From assembly GCF_010731755.1 (NCBI RefSeq), contig NZ_AP022589.1:3844001-3908000 (forward strand): 64,000 nt of DNA, read 5' to 3'. The notes below the pieces were generated by a model. The model worked only from the letters and a program-made list of their open reading frames with translations, had not been told where the DNA came from and did no database searches. Made by a program: the position numbers and the translations under genes. Positions 39,702-48,393 of this stretch are shown here, in pieces. Source of the stretch: Mycolicibacter minnesotensis (lineage in GTDB: Bacteria; Actinomycetota; Actinomycetes; Mycobacteriales; Mycobacteriaceae). Position 1 is the first letter of the stretch; each line of letters begins with the position of its first letter.

Positions 39702-40940
39702 TTACCGGCGCGGCGGCAGTCGCTGCAGCTGCGTCACATGCTGTGGTGACAACTCCGCCAATTCGCTGACGCCCAGCAGCCGCATGGTCCGCCGGATCTG
39801 TTCGGCGAGGATGTCGATGACGCGGTCCACACCGGCCTGCCCGCCTGCCATCAGTCCGTAGAGATAGGCCCGGCCGACCAACGTGCTTCGGGCGCCCAGG
39901 GCGAGCGCTGCGACGATGTCGGCGCCGGACATGATCCCGGTGTCCACCAGGATCTCGGTGTCGGCTCCGACCTCGCGGGCCACCGCAGGCAGCAGCTGAA
40001 ACGGCACGGGCGCCCGGTCGAGCTGGCGGCCCCCGTGGTTGGACAGCACGATTCCGTCGACTCCGAGATCGACCACGGCGCGGGCATCGGAGAGGGTCTG
40101 GATGCCCTTGACGACGAAGCGGCCCGGCCACTGGGCTTTGACCCAGGCCAGATCCTCGAACGTCAGGCTGGGGTCGAACATGGTGTCCATGTACTCGGCG
40201 ACCGTGCCCGACCATCGGTCCAGCGATGCGAACGCCAAGGGTTCGGTGGACAGCAGGTCGAACCACCAGGAGGGGTGCAGGGCGGCGTCGGCGACGGTGC
40301 GCAAGGTCAGCGCCGGCGGGATCGACATACCGTTGCGGGAGTCGCGCCTTCGGGCCCCTGCGACCGGACAGTCCACGGTCACCAGCAGGGTGTCGTATCC
40401 GGCCTCGGCGGCGCGGCGCAGCAGCGCCATCGATCGTTCGCGGTCACGCCACATGTACAGCTGAAACCACCGGCGCGCTCGGGGCGCCGCCGAGGCCACA
40501 TCTTCGATGGATGCGGTGCCCAGGGTGGACAGCGAGAACGGGATGCCGGCCGCCTCGGCGGCTCGGGCGCCGGCCAGCTCGCCTGCGGTGTGCATCAGCC
40601 GGGTGAAGCCGGTGGGGGCGATCGCAAACGGCAACGCGGTCGGTGCGCCGAGCACGTCGCGGCGGGTGTCGACGTGGGTGACGTCGCGCAGGATTGCCGG
40701 ATGAAACTCGATGTCGCGGAAGGCTTGTCGCGCCCGCTCCAGGGAGATCTCATCCTCGGCGGCGCCATCGGTGTAGTCGAAGGCCGCTTTGGGGGTGCGC
40801 CGCTTGGCCAGGCGACGAAGGTCTTCGACGGTCAGCGCGGCCGCCAGGCGTCGCGCCGTGCTGTTCAGTCGTGGTCTGCGGAATCGGATCAAGGGCGCCA
40901 GGTCGTGCACTCGGGGAAACCGCCGCCTGCTCTCCGACAT
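39702..40940 (-). CDS. lldD2: L-lactate dehydrogenase, FMN-dependent (quinone)
   Basis: FMN-dependent alpha-hydroxyacid dehydrogenase oxidising L-lactate to pyruvate. ATG at 40940 gives [19 protein letters not shown] and 412 residues, close to Rv1872c. Landmarks are [55 protein letters not shown] and the active-site [17 protein letters not shown] with the catalytic histidine, then [18 protein letters not shown]. An N-terminal basic extension of about 35 residues precedes the barrel. It is not adjacent to mycofactocin genes, so lactate use is the preferred role. Confidence 0.93.
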   Translation of the reverse strand: MSESRRRFPRVHDLAPLIRFRRPRLNSTARRLAAALTVEDLRRLAKRRTPKAAFDYTDGAAEDEISLERARQAFRDIEFHPAILRDVTHVDTRRDVLGAPTALPFAIAPTGFTRLMHTAGELAGARAAEAAGIPFSLSTLGTASIEDVASAAPRARRWFQLYMWRDRERSMALLRRAAEAGYDTLLVTVDCPVAGARRRDSRNGMSIPPALTLRTVADAALHPSWWFDLLSTEPLAFASLDRWSGTVAEYMDTMFDPSLTFEDLAWVKAQWPGRFVVKGIQTLSDARAVVDLGVDGIVLSNHGGRQLDRAPVPFQLLPAVAREVGADTEILVDTGIMSGADIVAALALGARSTLVGRAYLYGLMAGGQAGVDRVIDILAEQIRRTMRLLGVSELAELSPQHVTQLQRLPPRR

Positions 40941-41015
40941 CGCTGACTCCTTGGGGCAAAGCCTACGGCGCGCGCCGGGTATCACCCCGGCGCGCGCCGA
41001 TGGAGGCTGGATCGC

Positions 41016-41552
41016 CTAGTTCGCGGTGGGGTCGGCGGAGGCGGCGAAGACCGCCTGCGCCACACCCGCCACGATCGAGGCGACCTTGAGGGCTTCCAGC
41101 ACCGCTTCGCGGCCGATGCCCGCCTCTCGCACGACCTGCTCGTGGGAGGCGACGCACGCCTGGCAACCGTTGATCGCCGACACCGCGAAACTCCACAACT
41201 CGAAGTTCGCCTTGTCGACGCCCGGGTTGCCGATGATGTTCATCCGCAACCCGGGCCGCAGGTCGTCGTAGTTGCCGTCCAGGAAGTGCCGGCCACGGTA
41301 GAACACGTTGTTCATGCCCATGATCGACGCGGCGCCGAGCGCGGCCTGGTAGGCCTCCGCCGACAGGTTGTCGGCGGCCTCGGCTCCGATCTCAGCCAGT
41401 ACCGTCGCGTTGCGCGTGGCGACGGCGCTGGCCAGCAGACTGCCCCAGAGCTGCTCGTCGTTGAGGACCGTGGTGCGGGCGATCGAACCCAGGTTGAGCT
41501 TGAGGTCCTTGGCGTACTCCGGGATCGCGTTCTTGAGGTTCTCGATACTCAT
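41016..41552 (-). CDS. ahpD: Alkylhydroperoxidase AhpD
   Basis: AhpD is the lipoamide-linked disulfide reductase that re-reduces AhpC in mycobacteria. The 178-residue protein has the CxxC active site [17 protein letters not shown] with Cys130, Cys133 and His137, exactly the numbering of the M. tuberculosis enzyme. [20 protein letters not shown] is the standard N-terminus. It follows ahpC on the same strand after 63 bases, consistent with an ahpC-ahpD operon under OxyR control. Confidence 0.97.
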   Translation of the reverse strand: MSIENLKNAIPEYAKDLKLNLGSIARTTVLNDEQLWGSLLASAVATRNATVLAEIGAEAADNLSAEAYQAALGAASIMGMNNVFYRGRHFLDGNYDDLRPGLRMNIIGNPGVDKANFELWSFAVSAINGCQACVASHEQVVREAGIGREAVLEALKVASIVAGVAQAVFAASADPTAN

Positions 41553-41615
41553 GTGTCGCTGTTCCTCCTCATCCTGGCGCTCGGCATCGCCCGAGCGCGA
41601 CTCATACGACTGCGA

Positions 41616-42197
41616 TCAGAGCGACTCTTTGAGCAGCTCGCCCACGTTCAGGGTCGCCTCGCCCTTCTTCCAGTTGCAGGCACACAGCTCGTCGGACTGC
41701 AGCGCGTCGAGCACCCGCAGCACCTCGTCGACATTGCGGCCCACCGAACCCGCGGTCACTGAGACGAACTGAATCTCGTTGTTGGGGTCGACGATGAAGG
41801 TGGCCCGGTCGGCGACACCGTCAGCGTTGAGCACGCCGGTGTCCCGCACCAGATCGCGGGCCAGGTCCGACAGCATCGGGAACGGCAGGGTCTTGAGGTC
41901 CTCGTGCGTGACGCGCCAGTTGTAGTGCACGAACTCGTTGTCGGTCGAGACGCCGAGAACCTGGGCGTCGCGGTCGGCGAACTCGTCGTTCAACTTGCCG
42001 AATGCCGCGATCTCGGTGGGGCAGATGAAGGTGAAGTCCTTGGGCCAGAAGAACACCACGCGCCACTTGCCGGCGTAGTCGTCGCTGGTGATGGTGGTGA
42101 AGAGCTCATCGGGCCCGTTCACCTTCGACAGGTCGCCCCCGATCAGGGCGGTCACCTTGTAGGCCGGGAACTGGTCGCCGATAGTCAACAGTGCCAT
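41616..42197 (-). CDS. ahpC: Alkyl hydroperoxide reductase AhpC (peroxiredoxin)
   Basis: ATG at 42197, behind AAGGAGTGTC, starts MALLTIGDQFPAY and gives 193 residues; upstream codons of the open frame are in the oxyR-ahpC control region. The peroxidatic cysteine lies in KDFTFICPTEIAAF at about residue 59 and the resolving cysteines in ELCACNWKKGEA at about 172 and 174. It reduces alkyl peroxides and peroxynitrite. It is divergent from oxyR and followed by ahpD. The sequence differs from enteric AhpC in pairing with AhpD, not AhpF. Confidence 0.97.
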   Translation of the reverse strand: MALLTIGDQFPAYKVTALIGGDLSKVNGPDELFTTITSDDYAGKWRVVFFWPKDFTFICPTEIAAFGKLNDEFADRDAQVLGVSTDNEFVHYNWRVTHEDLKTLPFPMLSDLARDLVRDTGVLNADGVADRATFIVDPNNEIQFVSVTAGSVGRNVDEVLRVLDALQSDELCACNWKKGEATLNVGELLKESL

Positions 42198-42252
42198 GAC
42201 ACTCCTTGTGATGTGAGATCTGCTTCGGGGCGCATTCGACGCCCGCACGCTC

Positions 42253-42301
42253 TATCGTGCCTTATCGCAATTAAAAATAAAAGGTGATACTTGGCACTAT
42301 A
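42253..42301. promoter_or_regulatory. OxyR-binding/divergent promoter region of ahpC and oxyR
   Basis: The 113-base ahpC/oxyR gap has inverted arms TATCGTGCCTTATC at 42253-42266 and GATACTTGGCACTATA at 42286-42301 around an AT-rich core (AATTAAAAATAAAA). ATC/GAT half-sites on both sides fit LysR/OxyR operators. The AT content is striking for this genome. It should contain both promoters; assignment of individual boxes is not attempted. Confidence 0.75.
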
Positions 42302-42310
42302 CTTATCGGC

Positions 42311-43243
42311 ATGACCGATGCAAGCTATCAGCCCACGCTCGCGGGGCTGCGGGCATTCGCCGCCGTCGCCGAGAAGCACCACTTCAGCCTGGCCGCTGCC
42401 GGCCTGGGCCTCAGTCAGTCGACTCTGTCGCAGGCATTGTCGTCGTTGGAGTCGGGCCTGGGCGTCCAACTCATCGAGCGCTCGACCAGGCGGGTCTTTC
42501 TGACCGCCGAGGGACAGCACTTGCTTCCCTACGCCCACGCAGTACTCGATGCGGCGGCGCAGTTCTCGGCCGCTTCGGCGGGGGTAGTCGATCCGCTGCA
42601 GGGCGCTATGCGGCTCGGTCTGATCCCGACCGTGGCACCGTACGTGCTGCCCGCCGTGCTGGCCGGCCTGACTTACCAATTGCCGGAGCTGCGCCTGCGG
42701 GTCATCGAAGACCAGACCGACCGCCTGCTCACCGGCCTGCGCGAGGGGGCGGTGGACGCGGCGGTGATGGCGCTGCCCACAGACGCCACCGGGATGACCG
42801 AGATCCCGCTCTACGACGAAGACTTCGTGCTCGCGTTGCCGCAGGGGCACGCCTTGGCCGGCAAACGCCGGGTGTCGCCGACAGCGCTTGCGGACTTGCC
42901 GCTGTTGCTGCTCGACGAGGGGCACTGTCTGCGGGATCAGACGCTGGAGATCTGCCGCAACGCAGGGGTGCGTGCGGAATTGGCCACCACACGCGCGGCG
43001 TCGCTGGCCACCGCGGTCCAGTGCGTCAACGGCGGTTTGGGGGTGACGTTGATCCCGCAGACCGCGGTGGCGGTCGAGGTCGAGCGCAACGGCTTGGCGC
43101 TGGCCCACTTCGCGCCGCCGCAGCCCGGGCGGCGGATCGGTCTGGTATTTCGCACCTCCAGTGGGCGAGAAGAGTCCTATCGAAGACTGGCGGGAATCAT
43201 CGGCAGCGTGATCGCTGCAGGCCACCAGGTCACGCTGCGGTGA
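42311..43243 (+). CDS. oxyR: OxyR, peroxide-sensing LysR-type regulator (intact)
   Basis: ATG at 42311 gives [20 protein letters not shown] and 310 residues. The LysR helix-turn-helix is at 15-60 ([20 protein letters not shown]) and the sensing domain contains [20 protein letters not shown] with Cys206 and Cys215, nine residues apart as in E. coli OxyR (199 and 208). No frameshift or stop is present, unlike the oxyR pseudogene of the M. tuberculosis complex. It is divergent from ahpC, its expected target. Confidence 0.96.
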   Translation: MTDASYQPTLAGLRAFAAVAEKHHFSLAAAGLGLSQSTLSQALSSLESGLGVQLIERSTRRVFLTAEGQHLLPYAHAVLDAAAQFSAASAGVVDPLQGAMRLGLIPTVAPYVLPAVLAGLTYQLPELRLRVIEDQTDRLLTGLREGAVDAAVMALPTDATGMTEIPLYDEDFVLALPQGHALAGKRRVSPTALADLPLLLLDEGHCLRDQTLEICRNAGVRAELATTRAASLATAVQCVNGGLGVTLIPQTAVAVEVERNGLALAHFAPPQPGRRIGLVFRTSSGREESYRRLAGIIGSVIAAGHQVTLR

Positions 43244-43290
43244 GCTGCGTGGCAGCCACGACGCGGAGGCTCGGCGTTTAGGCTGCACGG

Positions 43291-44058
43291 GTGATCCTGA
43301 CGATCGAAGACAAGAACCGCGTTCGGACGTGCACGCTCAATCGGCCCGAGTCGCTCAATGCGTTCAACGAAGCGCTCTATGACGCCCTTGCCGAGGCGTT
43401 GCTGGCGGCCGCGGCGGACCCGGAGGTCGCGGTGGTGCTGCTCACCGGCGCGGGGCGCGCATTCAGTGCCGGAACCGATCTCGCCGAGATGCAGGCCATG
43501 GTGACCGACCCGGATTTCGTACCGGGCAAGCATGGCTTCCGGGGCCTGATCACCGCGCTCGGCCAATTCCCCAAGCCGCTGATCTGCGCGGTCAATGGGC
43601 TGGGATTGGGGATCGGCACCACAATCCTGGGCTATGCGGACCTGGCCTTCATGTCATCGACGGCCCGGCTGAAATGCCCCTTCACCAGTCTGGGTGTGGC
43701 GCCCGAAGCCGCGTCGTCCTATCTGCTGCCGCAGTTGATGGGGCGGCAGAACGCGGCCTGGCTGCTGATGTCCTCGGAGTGGATCACCGCCGAGGAGGCG
43801 CTGCGGATGGGCTTGATCTTCGCGGTCTGCGAGCCTGACGAGCTTGACAGCGAAGCCCGGCGTCATGCGGAAGTCCTTGCTTCTCGGCCTATTTCGAGCC
43901 TGATGGCGGTCAAGAGCGCAATGGTCGAGCCGACGCGGGCCGAGACGCTGGCTGCCGTCGAACGGGAGAATGCCTTCTTCGCCGAGCTCTTGGGCGCCCA
44001 GGCCAACGCGGATGCGCTGGCCGAATTCACCGGGCACAGGGGCGGCGGGTCAGTGTGA
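43291..44058 (+). CDS. Enoyl-CoA hydratase/isomerase family protein
   Basis: The 255-residue crotonase-fold protein has TLNRPESLNAFNEALYDAL, the oxyanion-hole segment LLTGAGRAFSAGTDLAEMQ (about 55-70), AVNGLGLGIGTTILGYADLAF and RLKCPFTSLGVAPEAASSYL. The alanine/glycine oxyanion backbone is conserved; the glutamates expected of a true hydratase (two) are not both evident, so isomerase or hydrolase activity is possible. GTG start at 43291. It overlaps the converging bfd gene by nine bases at the 3' ends. Confidence 0.9.
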   Translation: MILTIEDKNRVRTCTLNRPESLNAFNEALYDALAEALLAAAADPEVAVVLLTGAGRAFSAGTDLAEMQAMVTDPDFVPGKHGFRGLITALGQFPKPLICAVNGLGLGIGTTILGYADLAFMSSTARLKCPFTSLGVAPEAASSYLLPQLMGRQNAAWLLMSSEWITAEEALRMGLIFAVCEPDELDSEARRHAEVLASRPISSLMAVKSAMVEPTRAETLAAVERENAFFAELLGAQANADALAEFTGHRGGGSV

Positions 44059-44283
44059 TCCCACCGGGCTGATGTCGAGTGCCAGGCGGTGCAGTGCATC
44101 GCTGTCGACAGTGGGTCTGGCGGCCAGGGTGGCTTCGATGATGTCCCGCACGGTGCAGCGGCACCGGCCACAATCTCCGCCCGCCCCGCACATCGCGGCA
44201 ACCTCTTTCGACGTGCAGGCGCCGGCGGCGACGGCATCGGACACCATCTGGTTGGTGGCTCCGACACACAGGCATACATACAT
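44050..44283 (-). CDS. bfd: Bacterioferritin-associated ferredoxin (Bfd-like)
   Basis: The 77-residue protein carries the Bfd [2Fe-2S] ligand pattern: Cys4 and Cys6 (MYVCLCVGAT) and Cys38 and Cys41 (GDCGRCRC). Additional Cys32 and Cys43 are present. In other bacteria Bfd docks on bacterioferritin and reduces its ferric core to release iron. It is the second gene after an IdeR-boxed unknown gene (10-base gap), and bfrA lies on the other side of that box. This places iron storage and release next to each other. Confidence 0.93.
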   Translation of the reverse strand: MYVCLCVGATNQMVSDAVAAGACTSKEVAAMCGAGGDCGRCRCTVRDIIEATLAARPTVDSDALHRLALDISPVGSH

Positions 44284-44292
44284 GGCCCGCCC

Positions 44293-44988
44293 CTACCGGC
44301 CGTCGCCCGCGGGCGCCATCAGGTCGATAGCGGCGGCGAACTTGCCGACGAAGGGGCGGGGGTAACCGCCGCTGCCGTTGCCCGCCATCCACTCCGCGGC
44401 GGAGTCCGGGTGGTCGTTGAATCGTTGTGCACTTGCCGCGCTGTCGAATTCCAGCAGCGTCATCACCTCATGTCCGTCATCGACTGCCTGATAGACCCAC
44501 ACTTTGCGCACCCCGGCGGCGGCGAACCTGTCGAGCCCGACATGGACCTTGGCCATCAGTTCCGCGGGGTCGGCCACCGTGGCAACCGCACCGACGATCA
44601 CCTCCGTACCGCCCTGCTCGGAGTCGGACTGGGCCAGGTTGATCTTTTCTCGAACCTCACCGGCGAAGATCGCCGGCAGATCGTTGACCCCCGAGCGGTC
44701 GAACCACTCGAAAACGGCGGGGGAGCGAAGCAACTCCTTGACCGAGGCCCGGTGCCGCAGACCGATCGTGACCAAGACCCGGTTGGGCTCTGACTCCGAG
44801 GTGTACAGCACGGCATGGCGGGCGCCCAGACCCCGCAGCGGGGAATGGTCGTGCTCGATCAGCGACCAGGTCCGGTCGACATCGTCGACGCGGTAGTCCA
44901 GCGCCAGCACCAGCGAATGCGGATCATTGCCCTGCGAGAATCCGCCGCCCGAAATGCCGACACGATTGCCAGGCGAAGCGAGTCTCAT
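44293..44988 (-). CDS. Conserved protein with two ferredoxin-like (dimeric alpha/beta barrel) repeats, Rv1874-like
   Basis: The 231-residue protein has no named domain I can assign with certainty. Two halves each look like a ferredoxin-like strand-helix unit: SLVLALDYRVDDVDRTWSL with ELLRSPAVFEWFDRSGV in the first, and EVIVGAVATVADPAELMAKV with LLEFDSAASAQRFNDHPDSA in the second. This suggests a fused dimeric alpha/beta barrel, the fold used by antibiotic-type and heme-degrading monooxygenases. Its ATG lies two bases after an IdeR box, so it should be induced by low iron. Together with bfd it may help release iron from BfrA; this is inference. Confidence 0.75.
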   Translation of the reverse strand: MRLASPGNRVGISGGGFSQGNDPHSLVLALDYRVDDVDRTWSLIEHDHSPLRGLGARHAVLYTSESEPNRVLVTIGLRHRASVKELLRSPAVFEWFDRSGVNDLPAIFAGEVREKINLAQSDSEQGGTEVIVGAVATVADPAELMAKVHVGLDRFAAAGVRKVWVYQAVDDGHEVMTLLEFDSAASAQRFNDHPDSAAEWMAGNGSGGYPRPFVGKFAAAIDLMAPAGDGR

Positions 44989-44989
44989 G

Positions 44990-45008
44990 TTAGTAGAGTC
45001 TAACCTAA
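44990..45008 (-). promoter_or_regulatory. IdeR iron box at the Rv1874-like/bfd promoter
   Basis: On the minus strand TTAGGTTAGACTCTACTAA matches the IdeR consensus TTAGGTTAGGCTAACCTAA at 15 of 19 positions, with a perfect left half. It ends one base before the ATG at 44988. A TAGACT hexamer inside it (44997-45002) is eight bases from the ATG, so transcription may start at the A of the start codon, giving a leaderless mRNA that IdeR blocks. bfrA begins 218 bases away on the other strand. Confidence 0.8.
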
Positions 45009-45225
45009 GTAAAGCGCACCTTCCATGGGTCTGGCAGCGGCCGGCGATCAGGAAATCGCCCGGAGGCCCGAAGGCGGTGCGGCGATTCGACGCGCCGAGA
45101 CCCGGGTAAACATCTCCCCGTAGCCGGTGGCCTGCACTAGATTGAGATTCGGCGCGTCACGGCGATCATCACTGTTCCGCCCGTCGCGGCCGGCATGCGA
45201 GGTTCTTCACACCAGAGGAGAGATC

Positions 45226-45705
45226 ATGCAAGGCGACCCCGAGGTTCTCAAGCTGCTCAACGACCAGCTGACCAGTGAGCTCACCGCGATCAACCAGTAC
45301 TTCCTCCACGCGAAGATGCAGGACAACTGGGGTTTCACCGAGCTGGCCGGGCACACCCGTGAAGAGTCGATGGAGGAGATGCGCCACGCCGAGGCGGTCA
45401 CCGACCGGATTCTCATGCTCGGCGGCCTGCCGAACTACCAGCGGATCGGGTCCCTGCGCATCGGGCAGACCCTGCGCGAGCAGTTCGAGAGCGACCTGGC
45501 GCTGGAGATCGACGTGCTCAACCGATTGCGGCCCGGCATCGTCATGTGCCGGGACAAGCAGGACAGCACCACCGCCAAGATTCTGGAGACCATCCTCGTC
45601 GACGAGGAGTCCCACATCGATCACCTGGAAACCCAACTGGAGCTGATGGACAAGCTCGGCGACGCGCTGTATTCCGCGCAGTGCGTCGCCCGGCCGCCCT
45701 CGTGA
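45226..45705 (+). CDS. bfrA: Bacterioferritin BfrA
   Basis: ATG at 45226 follows AGAGGAGAG; the open frame begins 99 bases earlier without a good site. The 159 residues have the ferroxidase ligands (Glu18, Glu51, His54 and the later EESHIDHLE) and the heme-ligand Met52 in EEMRHAEAVTDRI, typical of heme bacterioferritin. It forms a 24-mer iron store. It is divergent from the IdeR-boxed operon that contains Bfd. In M. tuberculosis bfrA (Rv1876) is activated by IdeR; only one box was found here. Confidence 0.97.
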   Translation: MQGDPEVLKLLNDQLTSELTAINQYFLHAKMQDNWGFTELAGHTREESMEEMRHAEAVTDRILMLGGLPNYQRIGSLRIGQTLREQFESDLALEIDVLNRLRPGIVMCRDKQDSTTAKILETILVDEESHIDHLETQLELMDKLGDALYSAQCVARPPS

Positions 45706-45772
45706 GTGGCTGAGCCGGGCGCAGCGGGGCGCCACCGCTGATCGAGCGGCCACCGTCGAAGGAAAGGTGCGT

Positions 45773-47815
45773 ATGACCGAAACGCCGGTCGCCGACGACG
45801 TGCGACCCGCGCCGGTCAGCCCGCACCGCCGCAACCTGATCTTCCTGGCGATTGTCTTCGGCCTACTGATGGCCGCGCTGGACCAGACCATCGTTGCGAC
45901 AGCCCTGCCCACGATCGTGTCGGATCTGGGCAACGCCGGCCATCAGTCCTGGGTCGTCACCAGCTACCTGCTGATGTCGACCATCGCCACGATCCTGGCC
46001 GGCAAACTCGGTGACCTGTTCGGCCGCAAGCGGGTGTTCCAAACCGCGGTGGTGTGCTTCGTCGCCGGCTCGGTGTTGTGCGGCATGGCCACGTCCATGG
46101 GAATGCTGGTTGGGTCCAGGGCCTTGCAAGGTCTCGGCGGTGGCGCGATCACCGTCACCGCCGCCGCACTCATCGGCCAAGTGATCCCCCTGCGGGACCG
46201 AGGCCGCTACCAGGGCATGCTCGGCGCGGTCTTCGGCGTCACCACAGTGATCGGACCGCTGCTGGGTGGTTACGTCACCGATTACCTCACCTGGCGGTGG
46301 GCGTTCTGGATCAATCTGCCGATCTCGGTGGTGGTGTTGGTCGTGGCCGGGGTGGCGATCCCGGCCCTGGCGGGGCACGCCAAACCCGTCATCGACTACG
46401 CCGGGATCGTGTTGATCGGCGCGGGCGCCACCGGATTGACGCTCGCCACCAGCTGGGGTGGCACGCGTTACGCCTGGGGGTCAGCGGTGATTATCGGCCT
46501 GTTCGTCGGCTCGGCAGCCGCACTCGCCGTGTTCGTGTGGGTGGAAAGCCGGGCCGCGGCGCCCATCCTGCCGACCCGGCTGTTCGCCGACCCGGTGTTC
46601 GCCGTGTGCTGCGTCCTGGCGTTCGTCGTGGGCTTCGCGATGCTGGGTGCACTCACCTTCCTTCCCACCTTCATGCAGTACGTCGACGGGGTCTCGGCCA
46701 TCACGTCCGGCCTGCGCACGCTGCCCATGGTGGTGGGCATGCTGGTGACCTCCACCGGCAGCGGCGCCCTGGTCGGACGCACCGGCCGCTACAAGATCTT
46801 CCCGGTGGTCGGTACGGCCCTGATGACGATCGCCTTCGCGTTGATGTCGCAGATGGACGCGGCCACGCCGGCGCTGGTTCAGTCGGTCTACCTGCTCATC
46901 CTGGGCGCCGGGATCGGGCTGTCGATGCAAGTCCTCGTCCTGGTCGTGCAGAACACGTCCAGTTTCGCCGACCTCGGTGTAGCGACATCCGGAGTCACGT
47001 TCTTCCGGACCATCGGCAGCTCGTTCGGTGCCGCCGTATTCGGGTCACTGTTCGTGAACTTCCTGGCCCACCGGCTGGGCCCGGCGCTGCGCAGCGCTGG
47101 GCTGGCCGCCGGTGCGGCCGACTCGCCCGAGGCCGTGCGCCGGTTGTCGCCCCAGCAGGCGGAACCGATCGTGGCGGCCTACGCCGACGCGCTCGGGCAG
47201 GTGTTCCTGTGCGCCGCGCCGGTCGCGCTGCTCGGCTTCGTGCTGGCCCTGTTTCTGCGCGAGGTTCCGCTCAAGGAGTTGCACGACAATGCGGTCGACC
47301 TCGGTGACGGGTTCGGCATGCCCACCACCGCGTCCTCCGACGAGCTGTTGGAGAAGGCGGTCGGTCGACTCCTGCACAACGAGCCCGGGATGCGGCTGCG
47401 TTCCATCGCGCTGCGCCCCGACTGCCAGCTCGACGTCGCGGGTCTGTGGACGGTCCTGCGCATCTACCGCTACACGCAGGTGTTTCGGACCGCGCGGCTC
47501 AGCGACATCGGCACGCGCCTGCGGGTGCCCTACGAAATCCTCGAGCCCACCGTCGATCGGCTGGTGGAACAGGGTTATGCGCTGCGCGACGGCGATCACC
47601 TGGGACTCACCCGCGCGGGTCTGCGTCAGGTCGGGTTCGTGTCGTCGCTGGTACAGGACTGGGTGGTCGACAAGCTGGCCCGGTCGCCCGGCTTCGAGGG
47701 CCGCCCGGATCGGGCCGAGGTCGGGGCCGCGCTGGAGCGGATCGCGCGGCGAGCGTTGATCGATCCCGACGATGCGGGGGAGTCCGCGGAGTTCGCCAGC
47801 ACCGCCCACGGGTGA
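45773..47815 (+). CDS. DHA2-type MFS exporter with C-terminal winged-helix tail (Rv1877-like)
   Basis: ATG at 45773 behind AAGGAAAG is preferred to the GTG two codons upstream. The 680-residue protein has 14 predicted membrane helices to about residue 500 with motif A (KLGDLFGRKRVF), AALDQTIVATALPTIV and motif C region GAVFGVTTVIGPLLGG, an EmrB/QacA-type drug exporter. Residues from about 520 onward form a soluble tail with LWTVLRIYRYTQVFR, DIGTRLRVPYEILEPTVDRL and GYALRDGDHLGLTRAGL, the shape of a winged helix. A cytosolic regulator-like domain fused to a transporter is unusual. Confidence 0.9.
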   Translation: MTETPVADDVRPAPVSPHRRNLIFLAIVFGLLMAALDQTIVATALPTIVSDLGNAGHQSWVVTSYLLMSTIATILAGKLGDLFGRKRVFQTAVVCFVAGSVLCGMATSMGMLVGSRALQGLGGGAITVTAAALIGQVIPLRDRGRYQGMLGAVFGVTTVIGPLLGGYVTDYLTWRWAFWINLPISVVVLVVAGVAIPALAGHAKPVIDYAGIVLIGAGATGLTLATSWGGTRYAWGSAVIIGLFVGSAAALAVFVWVESRAAAPILPTRLFADPVFAVCCVLAFVVGFAMLGALTFLPTFMQYVDGVSAITSGLRTLPMVVGMLVTSTGSGALVGRTGRYKIFPVVGTALMTIAFALMSQMDAATPALVQSVYLLILGAGIGLSMQVLVLVVQNTSSFADLGVATSGVTFFRTIGSSFGAAVFGSLFVNFLAHRLGPALRSAGLAAGAADSPEAVRRLSPQQAEPIVAAYADALGQVFLCAAPVALLGFVLALFLREVPLKELHDNAVDLGDGFGMPTTASSDELLEKAVGRLLHNEPGMRLRSIALRPDCQLDVAGLWTVLRIYRYTQVFRTARLSDIGTRLRVPYEILEPTVDRLVEQGYALRDGDHLGLTRAGLRQVGFVSSLVQDWVVDKLARSPGFEGRPDRAEVGAALERIARRALIDPDDAGESAEFASTAHG

Positions 47816-47898
47816 CCGCCACGACCGCCGAACCTGATGGCGGCGATCCGCGTCGACCGGCTCCGCCGCCCTAGCGATCGCCGCTAGTATCCCTAACC

Positions 47899-48393
47899 AT
47901 GAGCCGAATCGGGAGTTTCGCCGCGGACGACGTGATGGGTTGGATGGTCAAATCGCCTGACCTGGCTGCAGGTATCGGTGGTTTCAGTGCCGCGGTCTAC
48001 AACGCGGGCCGCCTGCCGATGCGTACCCGAGAGCTGGCCCGCATGGTCATCGCCTTCGACAACGAATGCACCGTCTGCGTCAACACGCGCGACGCAGATG
48101 GTCCGGCGGCCGGGGTCGGCGAGGACCTCTACGAGCACGCGGCAGAGTGGCGGACCTGGCCTGGTTACAGCCCGCAGGAACGGCTCGCCGCCGAGTTCGC
48201 CCACCGCTTCGCCACCGACCACATCAGCCTGCGCGACGACGAGGACTTCTGGTCGCGGTGCGCACCGCACTTCACCGACGAGCTGCTCGCCGACCTCGCG
48301 TTGTCGTGTGCCCTGTGGGTCGGTATGGGCCGAGTGTTGCGCACCCTGGACATCGGACAGGCCTGCTCGCTTACCCTGCCCAGCCGCGCTTGA
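47899..48393 (+). CDS. Carboxymuconolactone decarboxylase/AhpD-like family protein
   Basis: The 164-residue protein contains RELARMVIAFDNECTVCVNTRDAD with a CxxC motif (ECTVCVNTR) at about residues 55-58, and an all-helical AhpD-like fold. The proton-relay histidine usual three or four residues after CxxC is replaced by asparagine/arginine in VCVNTRD. It may be a thiol peroxidase-like or carboxymuconolactone decarboxylase relative. Its TGA overlaps a TTG start of the next gene by four bases. Confidence 0.82.
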   Translation: MSRIGSFAADDVMGWMVKSPDLAAGIGGFSAAVYNAGRLPMRTRELARMVIAFDNECTVCVNTRDADGPAAGVGEDLYEHAAEWRTWPGYSPQERLAAEFAHRFATDHISLRDDEDFWSRCAPHFTDELLADLALSCALWVGMGRVLRTLDIGQACSLTLPSRA

